NCBI GenBank assembly: GCA_946186115.1
Contig: CAMHLV010000015.1
Coordinates: 1 to 47,654 of the forward strand
DNA from: an uncultured Prevotella sp.
Lineage (GTDB): Bacteria > Bacteroidota > Bacteroidia > Bacteroidales > Bacteroidaceae
DNA length: 47,654 nt
Direction of reading: 5' to 3'
Shown piece after piece: positions 16,987 through 23,867 of this stretch. The stretch's first letter is position 1; each line of letters opens with the position of its first letter. The position numbers and the translations under genes were made by a program. Under the pieces are notes generated by a model. It had not been told where the DNA came from, ran no database searches, and saw nothing but the letters and a program-made list of their open reading frames with translations.

Positions 16987-16994
16987 CAAAGGTA
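16987..16994 (-). promoter_or_regulatory. -7 box reading into the candidate RNA
   Basis: TACCTTTG followed by CACC on the minus strand. No good TTTG is seen 19-20 bases upstream. Confidence 0.55.
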
Positions 16995-17022
16995 GCAATT
17001 ATTTGTGACACATAAAAGTTTT

Positions 17023-17062
17023 GAGCCACGTTTTTTGCTCAAAGGGGCTAAAAACGTGGCTC
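17023..17062 (-). terminator. Terminator hairpin after the dipeptidyl peptidase gene
   Basis: A perfect 13-bp stem (GAGCCACGTTTTT at 17023-17035 with its complement at 17050-17062) begins nine bases after the dipeptidyl peptidase stop. It separates that gene from the downstream RNA promoter. The T-tracts lie within the stem, so it may work in both directions. Confidence 0.6.
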
Positions 17063-17070
17063 AGAGGGTG

Positions 17071-19407
17071 TTAATACTTCAGATAGTCCTCGAAATACTG
17101 TGTGATGCGCTCGTGCAGGTGGACGCTGGCATGGCCCCGCATGTTGTGCTCCTCGCCAGGGTAGGCGAAGAAGTCGGGCTGGGTACCGGCCTTGATGCAG
17201 GCATCGAGGAACGACAGGCAGTGCTGTGGCACGACGGTGTTGTCGTTGTAGCCAGTGATGATCTGCAGTTTGCCCTTTAGGTTCTTGGCCTTGTCGATGA
17301 GGCTGGTTTTGGCGTAGCCCTCGGGGTTGGTCTGAGGGGTGTCCATATAGCGCTCTCCGTACATCACCTCGTACCACTTCCAGTCGATCACAGGACCACC
17401 GGCAACGCCTACCTTGAATGTGTCGGGGTAGTTGAGCATGAGCGAGATGGTCATGAATCCGCCGAACGACCAGCCGTGGACACCGAGGCGGTTCATGTCG
17501 ATGTAGGGCTGGGTGCGCAGGAAGTCCACGCCTTTCATCTGGTCTTGCATTTCAATCTGTCCCAGTTGGCGGAAGGTGGCCTGCTCGAAGTCGCGGCCTC
17601 GGTTTTCGCTGCCACGGTTGTCGAGAATGAAGAGCACGTAGCCTTTTTGTGCCATGTAGGTCTCCCAAGAGCGGCTGTACCAGTGCCATGAGGCTTCGAC
17701 GTTGTGGGCATGAGGTCCGCCATAGACATAGACGACGGTGGGGTACTTCTTAGATGGGTCGAAGTCAGCGGGCTTCACCATTCGGTAGTACAGGTCGGTG
17801 GTACCGTCGGCGGCCTTGATGCTGCCGCATTTAAAGATGGGCTGCTGATAGTCGGCCCAAGGGTCGGCAGCAGTGAGTAGGCGTGTGGTTCTGGCAGAAG
17901 AACTGCCAGACACAGTAGTGGCCACGATGTCGATGTTGCGAGGGATGGTGGGGGCGGAATACTTGTCGATGAGGTAAGCACCAGATGCCGAGAGTTCACC
18001 ACGGTGGACACCGTCGGCAATGACCAGTTCCTTCATCTTGCCGTTGGCTACGCTGACGCTGTAAAGCCAGCGATGTAGGGGGTGGTATTTGTTGGCTGCG
18101 AAGATGACGCTCTTCTGCTTCGGGTTGAAACCTAACACTTCCTGAACAACCCATGGGCCGCTGGTGAGCTGGCGCAGCAGGTGCCCTTCCTTATTAAAAA
18201 GATAGAGGTGGTTATAGCCGTCGCGCTGGCTCTGCATGATGAATTTGTTGCTGTCCCAAGGCAGGAACAGGATGGGGTGCAGAGGCTCCACGTATTTATC
18301 GCTGGTCTCGCGGTAGAGCTCGGCGAGGCGGTCGCCAGTGGTGGCGTCGTACGACACCAGGCGGCAGTCGTTCTGGTCGCGGTTCAGCTCAAACATGTAG
18401 ATGGTCTTGCCATCGGGACTCCAGGAGATGTTGGTGAAGTAAACGGGGAGGTTGTCAGCGACAGAATCGCTGACCACAGGACCATCGGCAGAGGCGCTGT
18501 CCACAGGATCATCGGCAGAGGTGCAGCACGCAGGGCTGTTGGCAGAATCGCTGACCACAGGACCATCGGCAGAGGCGCTGACCACACGGGCATCGGTGGA
18601 AACAGGGGTGTTGAGGTAGATGGTGCGGTTGGTTTTCAGGTCGTAGATGCCGACGGTGACGCTATGGGAGGTCATGCCCGCCATGGGGTATTTGTCTGGC
18701 TCATAGGAGGCGATGCGTGGGAAGACGTCAACCTGTGGATAGTCGCTGACTGCCGACTGGTCCATCCGGTAGAATGCCAGTCGCTGGCCGTCGGGACTCC
18801 AGAAGGTACCCTTGTCGATGCCGAATTCATTGCGATGAACGGATTGGCCGTACACGATATCGCGGCTGCCATCGGTAGTCAGCTGGTGTTTCTGCCCTTG
18901 TGCGTCGGCAACAAACAGCTGGTTGTCTTCCACCCAAGCCGTGGCTTTGGATGCCGGACACCAGTCGTTGGCCGTCTGACCGCTGATGCTGTCTTGCCAT
19001 ACCGTCTTTTTCGCTTTGAAATCGACGAGCAGGAAAGCGTGCTTGTTGCCCACGGCCACGATAGGCTTGTCGGGGTAGGGGAATGTGACAGAGTGCAGGT
19101 GGCGCACATATTTGTTGTCGTCGCTCTGTGCCCAGCGGTTGATATCGTCCAATGTAAAGAGCAGGCTTTCTCGTCCGGTCTTCTTATCTACGATGTAACA
19201 CTTTTCGATGTCTGTACGTACTAATTGGTCGCCCCACCAAGTGTACCACTTGTTCTCTGGCTGCATATTGCGGTAGTTGTTGCCGCCGAAGTTGAGGTCT
19301 TCCAGAGTGAAGAGCTTTTTGTCCTGTGCAGTCATGGGGAGAGCTGATAAGGTGAGTAGAGTCGTGAGTGTCAGCAAAAAGCATGACGATACCAAGTGTT
19401 TAGTCAT
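17071..19407 (-). CDS. Dipeptidyl peptidase IV (S9B serine peptidase)
   Basis: This 778-residue secreted peptidase should release dipeptides from peptide N-termini, mostly after Pro or Ala, in the periplasm. It has a signal peptide (SSCFLLTLTTLLTLSALPMTA), a beta-propeller domain (about 40-500) and an alpha/beta-hydrolase domain. The catalytic triad is visible: GWSFGG (Ser about 647), GYNDNT (Asp about 722) and EEHNMRGH (His about 754). The ATG at 19407 is right: the longer open frame reads through the methyltransferase gene, and ATGACTAA overlaps its stop by eight bases. The propeller has an odd repeat insert (18462-18595) of Ser/Ala/Asp/Val, with two identical 38-base copies. Confidence 0.93.
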   Translation of the reverse strand: MTKHLVSSCFLLTLTTLLTLSALPMTAQDKKLFTLEDLNFGGNNYRNMQPENKWYTWWGDQLVRTDIEKCYIVDKKTGRESLLFTLDDINRWAQSDDNKYVRHLHSVTFPYPDKPIVAVGNKHAFLLVDFKAKKTVWQDSISGQTANDWCPASKATAWVEDNQLFVADAQGQKHQLTTDGSRDIVYGQSVHRNEFGIDKGTFWSPDGQRLAFYRMDQSAVSDYPQVDVFPRIASYEPDKYPMAGMTSHSVTVGIYDLKTNRTIYLNTPVSTDARVVSASADGPVVSDSANSPACCTSADDPVDSASADGPVVSDSVADNLPVYFTNISWSPDGKTIYMFELNRDQNDCRLVSYDATTGDRLAELYRETSDKYVEPLHPILFLPWDSNKFIMQSQRDGYNHLYLFNKEGHLLRQLTSGPWVVQEVLGFNPKQKSVIFAANKYHPLHRWLYSVSVANGKMKELVIADGVHRGELSASGAYLIDKYSAPTIPRNIDIVATTVSGSSSARTTRLLTAADPWADYQQPIFKCGSIKAADGTTDLYYRMVKPADFDPSKKYPTVVYVYGGPHAHNVEASWHWYSRSWETYMAQKGYVLFILDNRGSENRGRDFEQATFRQLGQIEMQDQMKGVDFLRTQPYIDMNRLGVHGWSFGGFMTISLMLNYPDTFKVGVAGGPVIDWKWYEVMYGERYMDTPQTNPEGYAKTSLIDKAKNLKGKLQIITGYNDNTVVPQHCLSFLDACIKAGTQPDFFAYPGEEHNMRGHASVHLHERITQYFEDYLKY
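18462..18595 (-). repeat. In-frame repeat insert in the dipeptidyl peptidase gene
   Basis: Two identical 38-base copies (18462-18499 and 18543-18580) lie 81 bases apart, with a degenerate copy between. They encode SASADGPVVSDS-type repeats in a propeller loop. Confidence 0.85.
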
Positions 19408-20962
19408 CGTCTTCGTCGTTGTTGAATCTCCTGATGTCTTTCTTTCCGAAACCACCTTTTCCATAGTTTCCTTTACCGAAATCCTTCTTTCCGTAGCCTT
19501 TTGAACCCTTTCCGCCCTTGCGGTCGCCGTCCCAGTTCTTCTTGAAACTTCCATCGCGGCGTCCTCTGTCGTCGCGGTCTCTGCGTCCTTTGAAGTCGCG
19601 GTCGTCGCGGTCTCGACGCGGTTTAAACTCGCGGCGCTCCTCTTTCTGTTCCAGCGAGTGGAACTTAAACGAGCGGATGTCACCTTCTTCGTTTTCTTCC
19701 TGTTCGCTAAGGCGCTTTTTGAATTCGCGTTCTTTCTTGAAGCGGTGCTTCTCGGCCATTTGGTGCTTCTCCTCCTCAGTCTTGACGATGCCGCCTTCTG
19801 AGCGGAATTCACTCATCTTGCCGTCGAACATCTGGTACTTACGGAACTCGCACTCCAGACTGCCGTTATAGAGAGGGATCTTGATGCTGGGCTTCAGACC
19901 GATCTGCTCGAAGCACTCCTCTCGATAACTGAGAATCCATGCATCGTTGCCTGTGAACTGATGCTTCAGTCGTTCACCAATCATCTTGTATGTTCCCAGC
20001 AGGTCGGGAGTGGAGATACGTTCACCATAGGGTGGGTTGGTCACCATGATGCTTCGCTCTGACGGTTGTGTGAAATTCTTGAAGTCGGCCTCGTTGACGG
20101 TGATGCAGTTGGTAAGTCCTGCAGCTTTAACGTTGAGGCGGGCAGTGTTGACAGCTTTGATGTCAACGTCGTAGCCATAGATATGGTGGGTGAATTCGCG
20201 CTCCTGTGAGTCGTCGTTGTATATCTGGTCGAAGAGGTCGGCATCGAAGTCGGCCCATTTTTCAAAGGCAAACTCCTTGCGGAACAGCCCTGGAGCCATG
20301 TTGCGAGCAATAAGAGCTGCCTCGATGAGCAAAGTGCCAGAGCCGCACATCGGGTCGATGAAGTCGGTCTCGCCCTGCCATCCGGTCATAAGAATCATGC
20401 CAGCAGCCAGTACCTCGTTGAGAGGTGCCTCTACCGACTCCTGACGGTAGCCGCGTCGGTGCAGGCTCTCACCGCTTGAGTCGAGGCATAGCGTGCATTC
20501 GCTCTGTCCAGGAGCAACGTCGGCAATGTGGATATGCAGGCGTATGTCTGGATTTGTTACGCTGATATTAGGGCGCTTGCCAGTTTTTTCTCTGAACTGG
20601 TCAACAATAGCATCCTTTACCTTGTATGCCACGAATTTTGAGTGGCGGAACTCATCAGAGAAGACTACAGAATCTACGGCAAAGGTTTTGTCAAGTGCCA
20701 GATAGTCAGCCCATTCCACCTCCTTCACTCCCTCGTAAACATCGTCGGCCGATTGTGCTCGGAAGTGCTTGATGGGTTTCAGAATACGGATGGCGGTGTG
20801 CAGTTGGAAGTTGGCGCGATACATCATTTCCTTGTCACCAGTGAAGGATACCATGCGGCGTCCTATTTGCACGTTGTCTGCGCCCAACTGCGTCAGTTCT
20901 TTTGCCAAGACAGGTTCCAGTCCCATAAAGGTCTTGGCAATCAATTCAAATTGCTGTGTCAT
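19400..20962 (-). CDS. THUMP-domain RNA methyltransferase (RlmL-like) with basic tail
   Basis: The 520-residue enzyme probably methylates guanine in 23S rRNA, as RlmL does. It has an N-terminal THUMP domain (about 45-155) and a Rossmann methyltransferase domain with the SAM-binding DPMCGSGTLLIEAAL (about 200) and the catalytic VTNPPYGERI (about 308). After about residue 400 it changes to a disordered tail rich in Arg, Asp, Lys and Gly (for example RRDRDDRDFKGRRDRDDRG), a likely RNA-binding extension. The start ATG at 20962 is near a clear -7 box. The gene overlaps the dipeptidyl peptidase start by eight bases, so the two are coupled despite unrelated functions. Confidence 0.9.
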   Translation of the reverse strand: MTQQFELIAKTFMGLEPVLAKELTQLGADNVQIGRRMVSFTGDKEMMYRANFQLHTAIRILKPIKHFRAQSADDVYEGVKEVEWADYLALDKTFAVDSVVFSDEFRHSKFVAYKVKDAIVDQFREKTGKRPNISVTNPDIRLHIHIADVAPGQSECTLCLDSSGESLHRRGYRQESVEAPLNEVLAAGMILMTGWQGETDFIDPMCGSGTLLIEAALIARNMAPGLFRKEFAFEKWADFDADLFDQIYNDDSQEREFTHHIYGYDVDIKAVNTARLNVKAAGLTNCITVNEADFKNFTQPSERSIMVTNPPYGERISTPDLLGTYKMIGERLKHQFTGNDAWILSYREECFEQIGLKPSIKIPLYNGSLECEFRKYQMFDGKMSEFRSEGGIVKTEEEKHQMAEKHRFKKEREFKKRLSEQEENEEGDIRSFKFHSLEQKEERREFKPRRDRDDRDFKGRRDRDDRGRRDGSFKKNWDGDRKGGKGSKGYGKKDFGKGNYGKGGFGKKDIRRFNNDEDDD

Positions 20963-20985
20963 GATGTGAAAGTCAAAATATGGTG

Positions 20986-20993
20986 CAAAGGTA
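20986..20993 (-). promoter_or_regulatory. -7 box of the RNA methyltransferase gene
   Basis: TACCTTTG on the minus strand, about 24 bases before the ATG. The -33 position is taken by the heptamer array 21004-21031. Confidence 0.68.
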
Positions 20994-21003
20994 CGACAAA
21001 TAA

Positions 21004-21031
21004 TTGAAAATTGAAAATTGAAAATTGAAAA
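21004..21031. repeat. Heptamer array, four TTGAAAA units
   Basis: Exactly four perfect copies lie between the divergent methyltransferase and histidine kinase promoters. Confidence 0.9.
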
Positions 21032-21059
21032 TTAACTACCTTTCCCTAAAAAAATTATG

Positions 21060-21080
21060 AATTAAGTATTAAGAATTAAG
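21060..21080. repeat. Heptamer array, three WATTAAG units
   Basis: AATTAAG, TATTAAG, AATTAAG, located ten bases before the -7 box of the histidine kinase gene. Confidence 0.8.
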
Positions 21081-21090
21081 CATTTTTTAG

Positions 21091-21098
21091 TAATTTTG
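21091..21098 (+). promoter_or_regulatory. -7 box of the histidine kinase operon
   Basis: TAATTTTG followed by CCC, 25 bases before the ATG at 21124. No clear TTTG upstream. Confidence 0.6.
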
Positions 21099-21123
21099 CC
21101 CGTGAATTATTGAATTGTTGCTC

Positions 21124-22383
21124 ATGACAGTGACCGCTACTATATTTCTTTTTGCATTAAAGACTCTGGCAAGGCTTGACATTTTGGCATGGCTTATCGG
21201 AATCCCTTTGCTGGTTGCCGCCTTGATATTATTGTGGACTCAGCATAGGAGGTATCGAGCCATGTGCAATGATTTGTCGCAGCTGTCGAAGGTGAAGACA
21301 CACTCTGTGGAATACGATCTTGTGATGAAGGCTATGAAGCTGGCTATCTGGCATTTAGACGTTCAGACCCGTACTGTTCAGTTAGAGAGCGACTACCGTG
21401 ACTCTAACGATAGTTTGGTTCTCCCTCCACAAGCCACGGTTGACGATATTTTTTCTCTGATAGACCCCCAGGATGGCGAATTTATCCGTCGTGGCATGCG
21501 CGATCTGATGGCTGGTCACATGGATGTTTTTCATACTCAGTATAGGACAAAGATAGCCAGGAGCGAGAAAATATATTGGAGCGAGATGTTTGCTACGGTA
21601 GAGAAGCGTGACCTTCAGGGTGCTCCTGTCAGTGTTGTTGGAGCCCTGATGCGTATAGATCAGCAGAAAGAGATAGAGAATGCCCTGATGGATGCTGTCT
21701 ATCATGCCGAGGAGAGCGATCGTCTGAAGTCGGCCTTCCTTGCAAATATCAGCCATGAGATACGTACTCCGCTTAATGCCATCGTAGGTTTCAGCGATGT
21801 GCTTACAATGGTTGATGACCCATCAGAACGCCGTCATCTTATAGAGTTGATAAAGAAGAATAACACCCACCTGCTTCGTATCTTCGATGATATTGTCAGC
21901 ATGTCGAAACTTGAGGCCAAGGGCGGCAGTGAGTTGAAGCGTTCTACATTTGATTTGGTAACGGTCTTCAGGGATATAGTATTAAAATACGAACTGAGTA
22001 CGAAGGAGACAGGTGTGCCGATAGTGATTAATGATCCAGATGGCCTGCCTACTCTGACCACCGACCGCGACCGTCTTCGCGAGATATTGAACCAGTATGT
22101 CAACAATGCAATAAAGTTTACCACAGAAGGCCAGGTGACAATGGGATGCACACCAGTGGGCAGCAGATACCGCATCTGGGTCCGGGATACCGGAAAAGGC
22201 ATCCCCGAGGATATGTGCGACGAACGACTCTTCGAGCGCTTCTACAAGGTTGACGAGTTTGTTCCTGGTACCGGACTTGGTTTAAGCATCTGTCGCAGTC
22301 TTGCTATGACTATGAATGGCGAGGTCGGTGTGGAGTCTAAACTTGGCCAGGGTTCGATGTTCTGGGTTGAACTGGAAGGATAG
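21124..22383 (+). CDS. Membrane sensor histidine kinase
   Basis: The 419-residue kinase has one or two membrane helices at the N-terminus (to about residue 45) and a PAS-like region (about 60-185). A HisKA domain follows with FLANISHEIRTPLNAIVGF (phospho-accepting His-211). The HATPase domain has N, G1 and G2 boxes: LNQYVNNAIKF, RDTGKGIP, and GTGLGLSIC. All catalytic features are present, so it should be active. No response regulator gene is adjacent, so its partner is elsewhere. The ATG at 21124 was chosen over the TTG at 21115. The next gene starts four bases after the stop. Confidence 0.9.
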   Translation: MTVTATIFLFALKTLARLDILAWLIGIPLLVAALILLWTQHRRYRAMCNDLSQLSKVKTHSVEYDLVMKAMKLAIWHLDVQTRTVQLESDYRDSNDSLVLPPQATVDDIFSLIDPQDGEFIRRGMRDLMAGHMDVFHTQYRTKIARSEKIYWSEMFATVEKRDLQGAPVSVVGALMRIDQQKEIENALMDAVYHAEESDRLKSAFLANISHEIRTPLNAIVGFSDVLTMVDDPSERRHLIELIKKNNTHLLRIFDDIVSMSKLEAKGGSELKRSTFDLVTVFRDIVLKYELSTKETGVPIVINDPDGLPTLTTDRDRLREILNQYVNNAIKFTTEGQVTMGCTPVGSRYRIWVRDTGKGIPEDMCDERLFERFYKVDEFVPGTGLGLSICRSLAMTMNGEVGVESKLGQGSMFWVELEG

Positions 22384-22387
22384 AGTG

Positions 22388-23191
22388 ATGCAGAAGATTG
22401 TTTTCATCGGTAGGGCACCTCGTTACTCTCCCCATTGTGTGGAAAAGGATGCGGCCATTCTTGCTGCTGTGCGAAGCCGGCTGGAGCAGGATGGTTATTC
22501 TTGTGGAGAAGTAATTGCCGAGGAACAGTTGACTGTGCTGCCTGAGGGTGACGCCTACGTGTCGATGGGACGTGGCGACCGCGCTCTTGGTCTTCTGTAC
22601 GCTGAGCGCCATGTGCCTGTGGTCAATAGTGCCGAGAGTGTGATGTGGGCCGCCGCCCGCCGTAGCATGATGAGGCAACTGGAGCGTGAGGGCATTGCCG
22701 TCCCTCCACATCGTGGCAATGACGGCTATTGGGTGAAGCGTGGCAATGGAACGGCTGAGTCGGAGGCTGACGTAGTCTATGTCCCCACGATGCAAGGCGT
22801 GGAAGATGCCGTGCGAACTATGCGTCAGCGTGGACTGCGCCCCGAGGTTCGTGCCCATGTTGTGGGCGATCTGGTGAAATGCTATGCCGTCAGGGGTACC
22901 GCTTTTTTCCGATACTATTACCCTGGTGACGATGGCCAATGGAAGTTCGGCAGTGAGGAACATAACGGCAAACCTCAGCACACACCTTTCGACCTCGCTG
23001 CCCTGCAGGCGATGCTTGACCGTGCAGCAGGCATAGTGGGCTTGGATGTCTATGGCGGCGACTGCATCATACAACCGGATGGTAAGCCGGTATTGGTCGA
23101 TTTGAACGACTGGCCCAGTTTCTCTCGCTGTCGTGAAGAGGCGGCAGAGGCCATAACAAAACGTATTAAACAGCTACTGGAACGTGAATAA
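22388..23191 (+). CDS. ATP-grasp-like protein, unknown substrate
   Basis: The 267-residue protein has an ATP-grasp appearance. Its C-terminus (DCIIQPDGKPVLVDLNDWPS) has the acidic and Asn residues that bind metal-ATP in this fold, and the middle part includes VKCYAVRGTAFFRYYYP. Such enzymes join a carboxylate to an amine or thiol through an acyl-phosphate; the substrate here is unknown. The start ATG at 22388 is four bases after the kinase gene. Its end overlaps the HAD gene. The tight packing suggests that it works with the HAD protein. Confidence 0.68.
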   Translation: MQKIVFIGRAPRYSPHCVEKDAAILAAVRSRLEQDGYSCGEVIAEEQLTVLPEGDAYVSMGRGDRALGLLYAERHVPVVNSAESVMWAAARRSMMRQLEREGIAVPPHRGNDGYWVKRGNGTAESEADVVYVPTMQGVEDAVRTMRQRGLRPEVRAHVVGDLVKCYAVRGTAFFRYYYPGDDGQWKFGSEEHNGKPQHTPFDLAALQAMLDRAAGIVGLDVYGGDCIIQPDGKPVLVDLNDWPSFSRCREEAAEAITKRIKQLLERE

Positions 23192-23867
23192 TATATTAAT
23201 AGGTACGCGTGCGTATATATTCGATTATGGTGGAACACTCGATACCGGTGGCAACCATTGGGGCCGAGTGCTGTGGCATGCCTGGCAACAGACAGGAGTC
23301 CCCGTCGGCGAGGAGCGCTTCCGTGAAGCTTACGTTTACGGTGAGCGCACCCTGGCAAGCAGCAAGATAGTGCAGCCAGACTTCACCTTTCGTCAGACGC
23401 TTGCCGCTAAGTTGCGGCTGGAGATGGAGTATGCCTCATGTATGGAATACTACGACAGGGTGCTCGATGCCGTGTATCAGCAGACACAGCAGCATACAGC
23501 CCATAGCCGTGCCGTGCTCAAGACGCTGTCCGACCGCTGTCCGCTGGTGCTGGTAAGCAATTTCTATGGCAATATGGCTACGGTATTGCGTGAGTTCGGT
23601 TTCGACGGTCTGTTCAGTCATGTCGTAGAGTCGGCCGTAGTAGGTGTGCGCAAGCCCGACCCCCGCATATTCCTGATGGGTGTTGAGGCCCTTGCCATGC
23701 AGCCTCAGGATGTTACGGTGGTAGGCGACAGCGTCGAGAAGGATATCATCCCAGCCCACAAGGCCGGATGTCGTACGATATGGCTTCGTGGCGAACAGTG
23801 GACGGATGCTGCCGTCGATGAGACGCTGCCCGATAGTATTATTGATGATTTGAAAGCATTATTATGA
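23184..23867 (+). CDS. HAD-family hydrolase
   Basis: The 227-residue phosphatase-like protein has the motifs of the HAD superfamily: FDYGGTLD (nucleophile Asp, about 14), VLVSNFYGN, RKPDPRIF and VVGDSVEKDI (metal-binding Asp). The cap domain is helical, as in phosphoglycolate phosphatase-like subfamilies. The start is a GTG at 23184 that overlaps the stop of the ATP-grasp gene by eight bases. Its own stop overlaps the next ATG by four. The substrate is unknown; the context suggests a small phosphorylated intermediate. Confidence 0.85.
   Translation: MNNILIGTRAYIFDYGGTLDTGGNHWGRVLWHAWQQTGVPVGEERFREAYVYGERTLASSKIVQPDFTFRQTLAAKLRLEMEYASCMEYYDRVLDAVYQQTQQHTAHSRAVLKTLSDRCPLVLVSNFYGNMATVLREFGFDGLFSHVVESAVVGVRKPDPRIFLMGVEALAMQPQDVTVVGDSVEKDIIPAHKAGCRTIWLRGEQWTDAAVDETLPDSIIDDLKALL

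Larger units (their letters stand above)
16650..16994 (-). ncRNA. Candidate structured non-coding RNA, about 330 nt
   Basis: Transcription would run leftward from a TACCTTTG box (16987-16994) to a hairpin with a T-rich tail (16648-16690). Inside, several long-range complements nest. TTTCCTACG (16868-16876) pairs with CGTAGGAAA (16698-16706), and ATTTACAA (16852-16859) pairs with TTGTAAAT (16709-16716). Between them lies a 74-base rod (16746-16819) with paired GGTATATA/TATATACC, ACGGG/CCCGT and GCACGC/GCGTGC blocks. The nearly 200-base rod with internal bulges resembles 6S-type RNAs or the Bacteroidales-1 motif in architecture, but I cannot confirm either. tmRNA, RNase P and SRP signatures are absent. 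A multi-copy intergenic repeat is the main alternative. Confidence 0.55.

Noticed and set aside
16650..16994. tmRNA, RNase P RNA or SRP RNA in the structured stretch
   Set aside because: I found no tag-peptide frame, no RNase P core sequences and no SRP GNAR-loop context, so I left it as an unnamed structured RNA.
18181..19224. 347-codon open frame on the plus strand
   Set aside because: It is antisense to the peptidase propeller; the Gly/Val/Arg repeats mirror that gene's codon use and repeat insert, and there is no ribosome site or family.
19408..19812. N-terminal extension of the dipeptidyl peptidase
   Set aside because: The added 135 residues are the out-of-frame reading of the methyltransferase tail and would bury the signal peptide.
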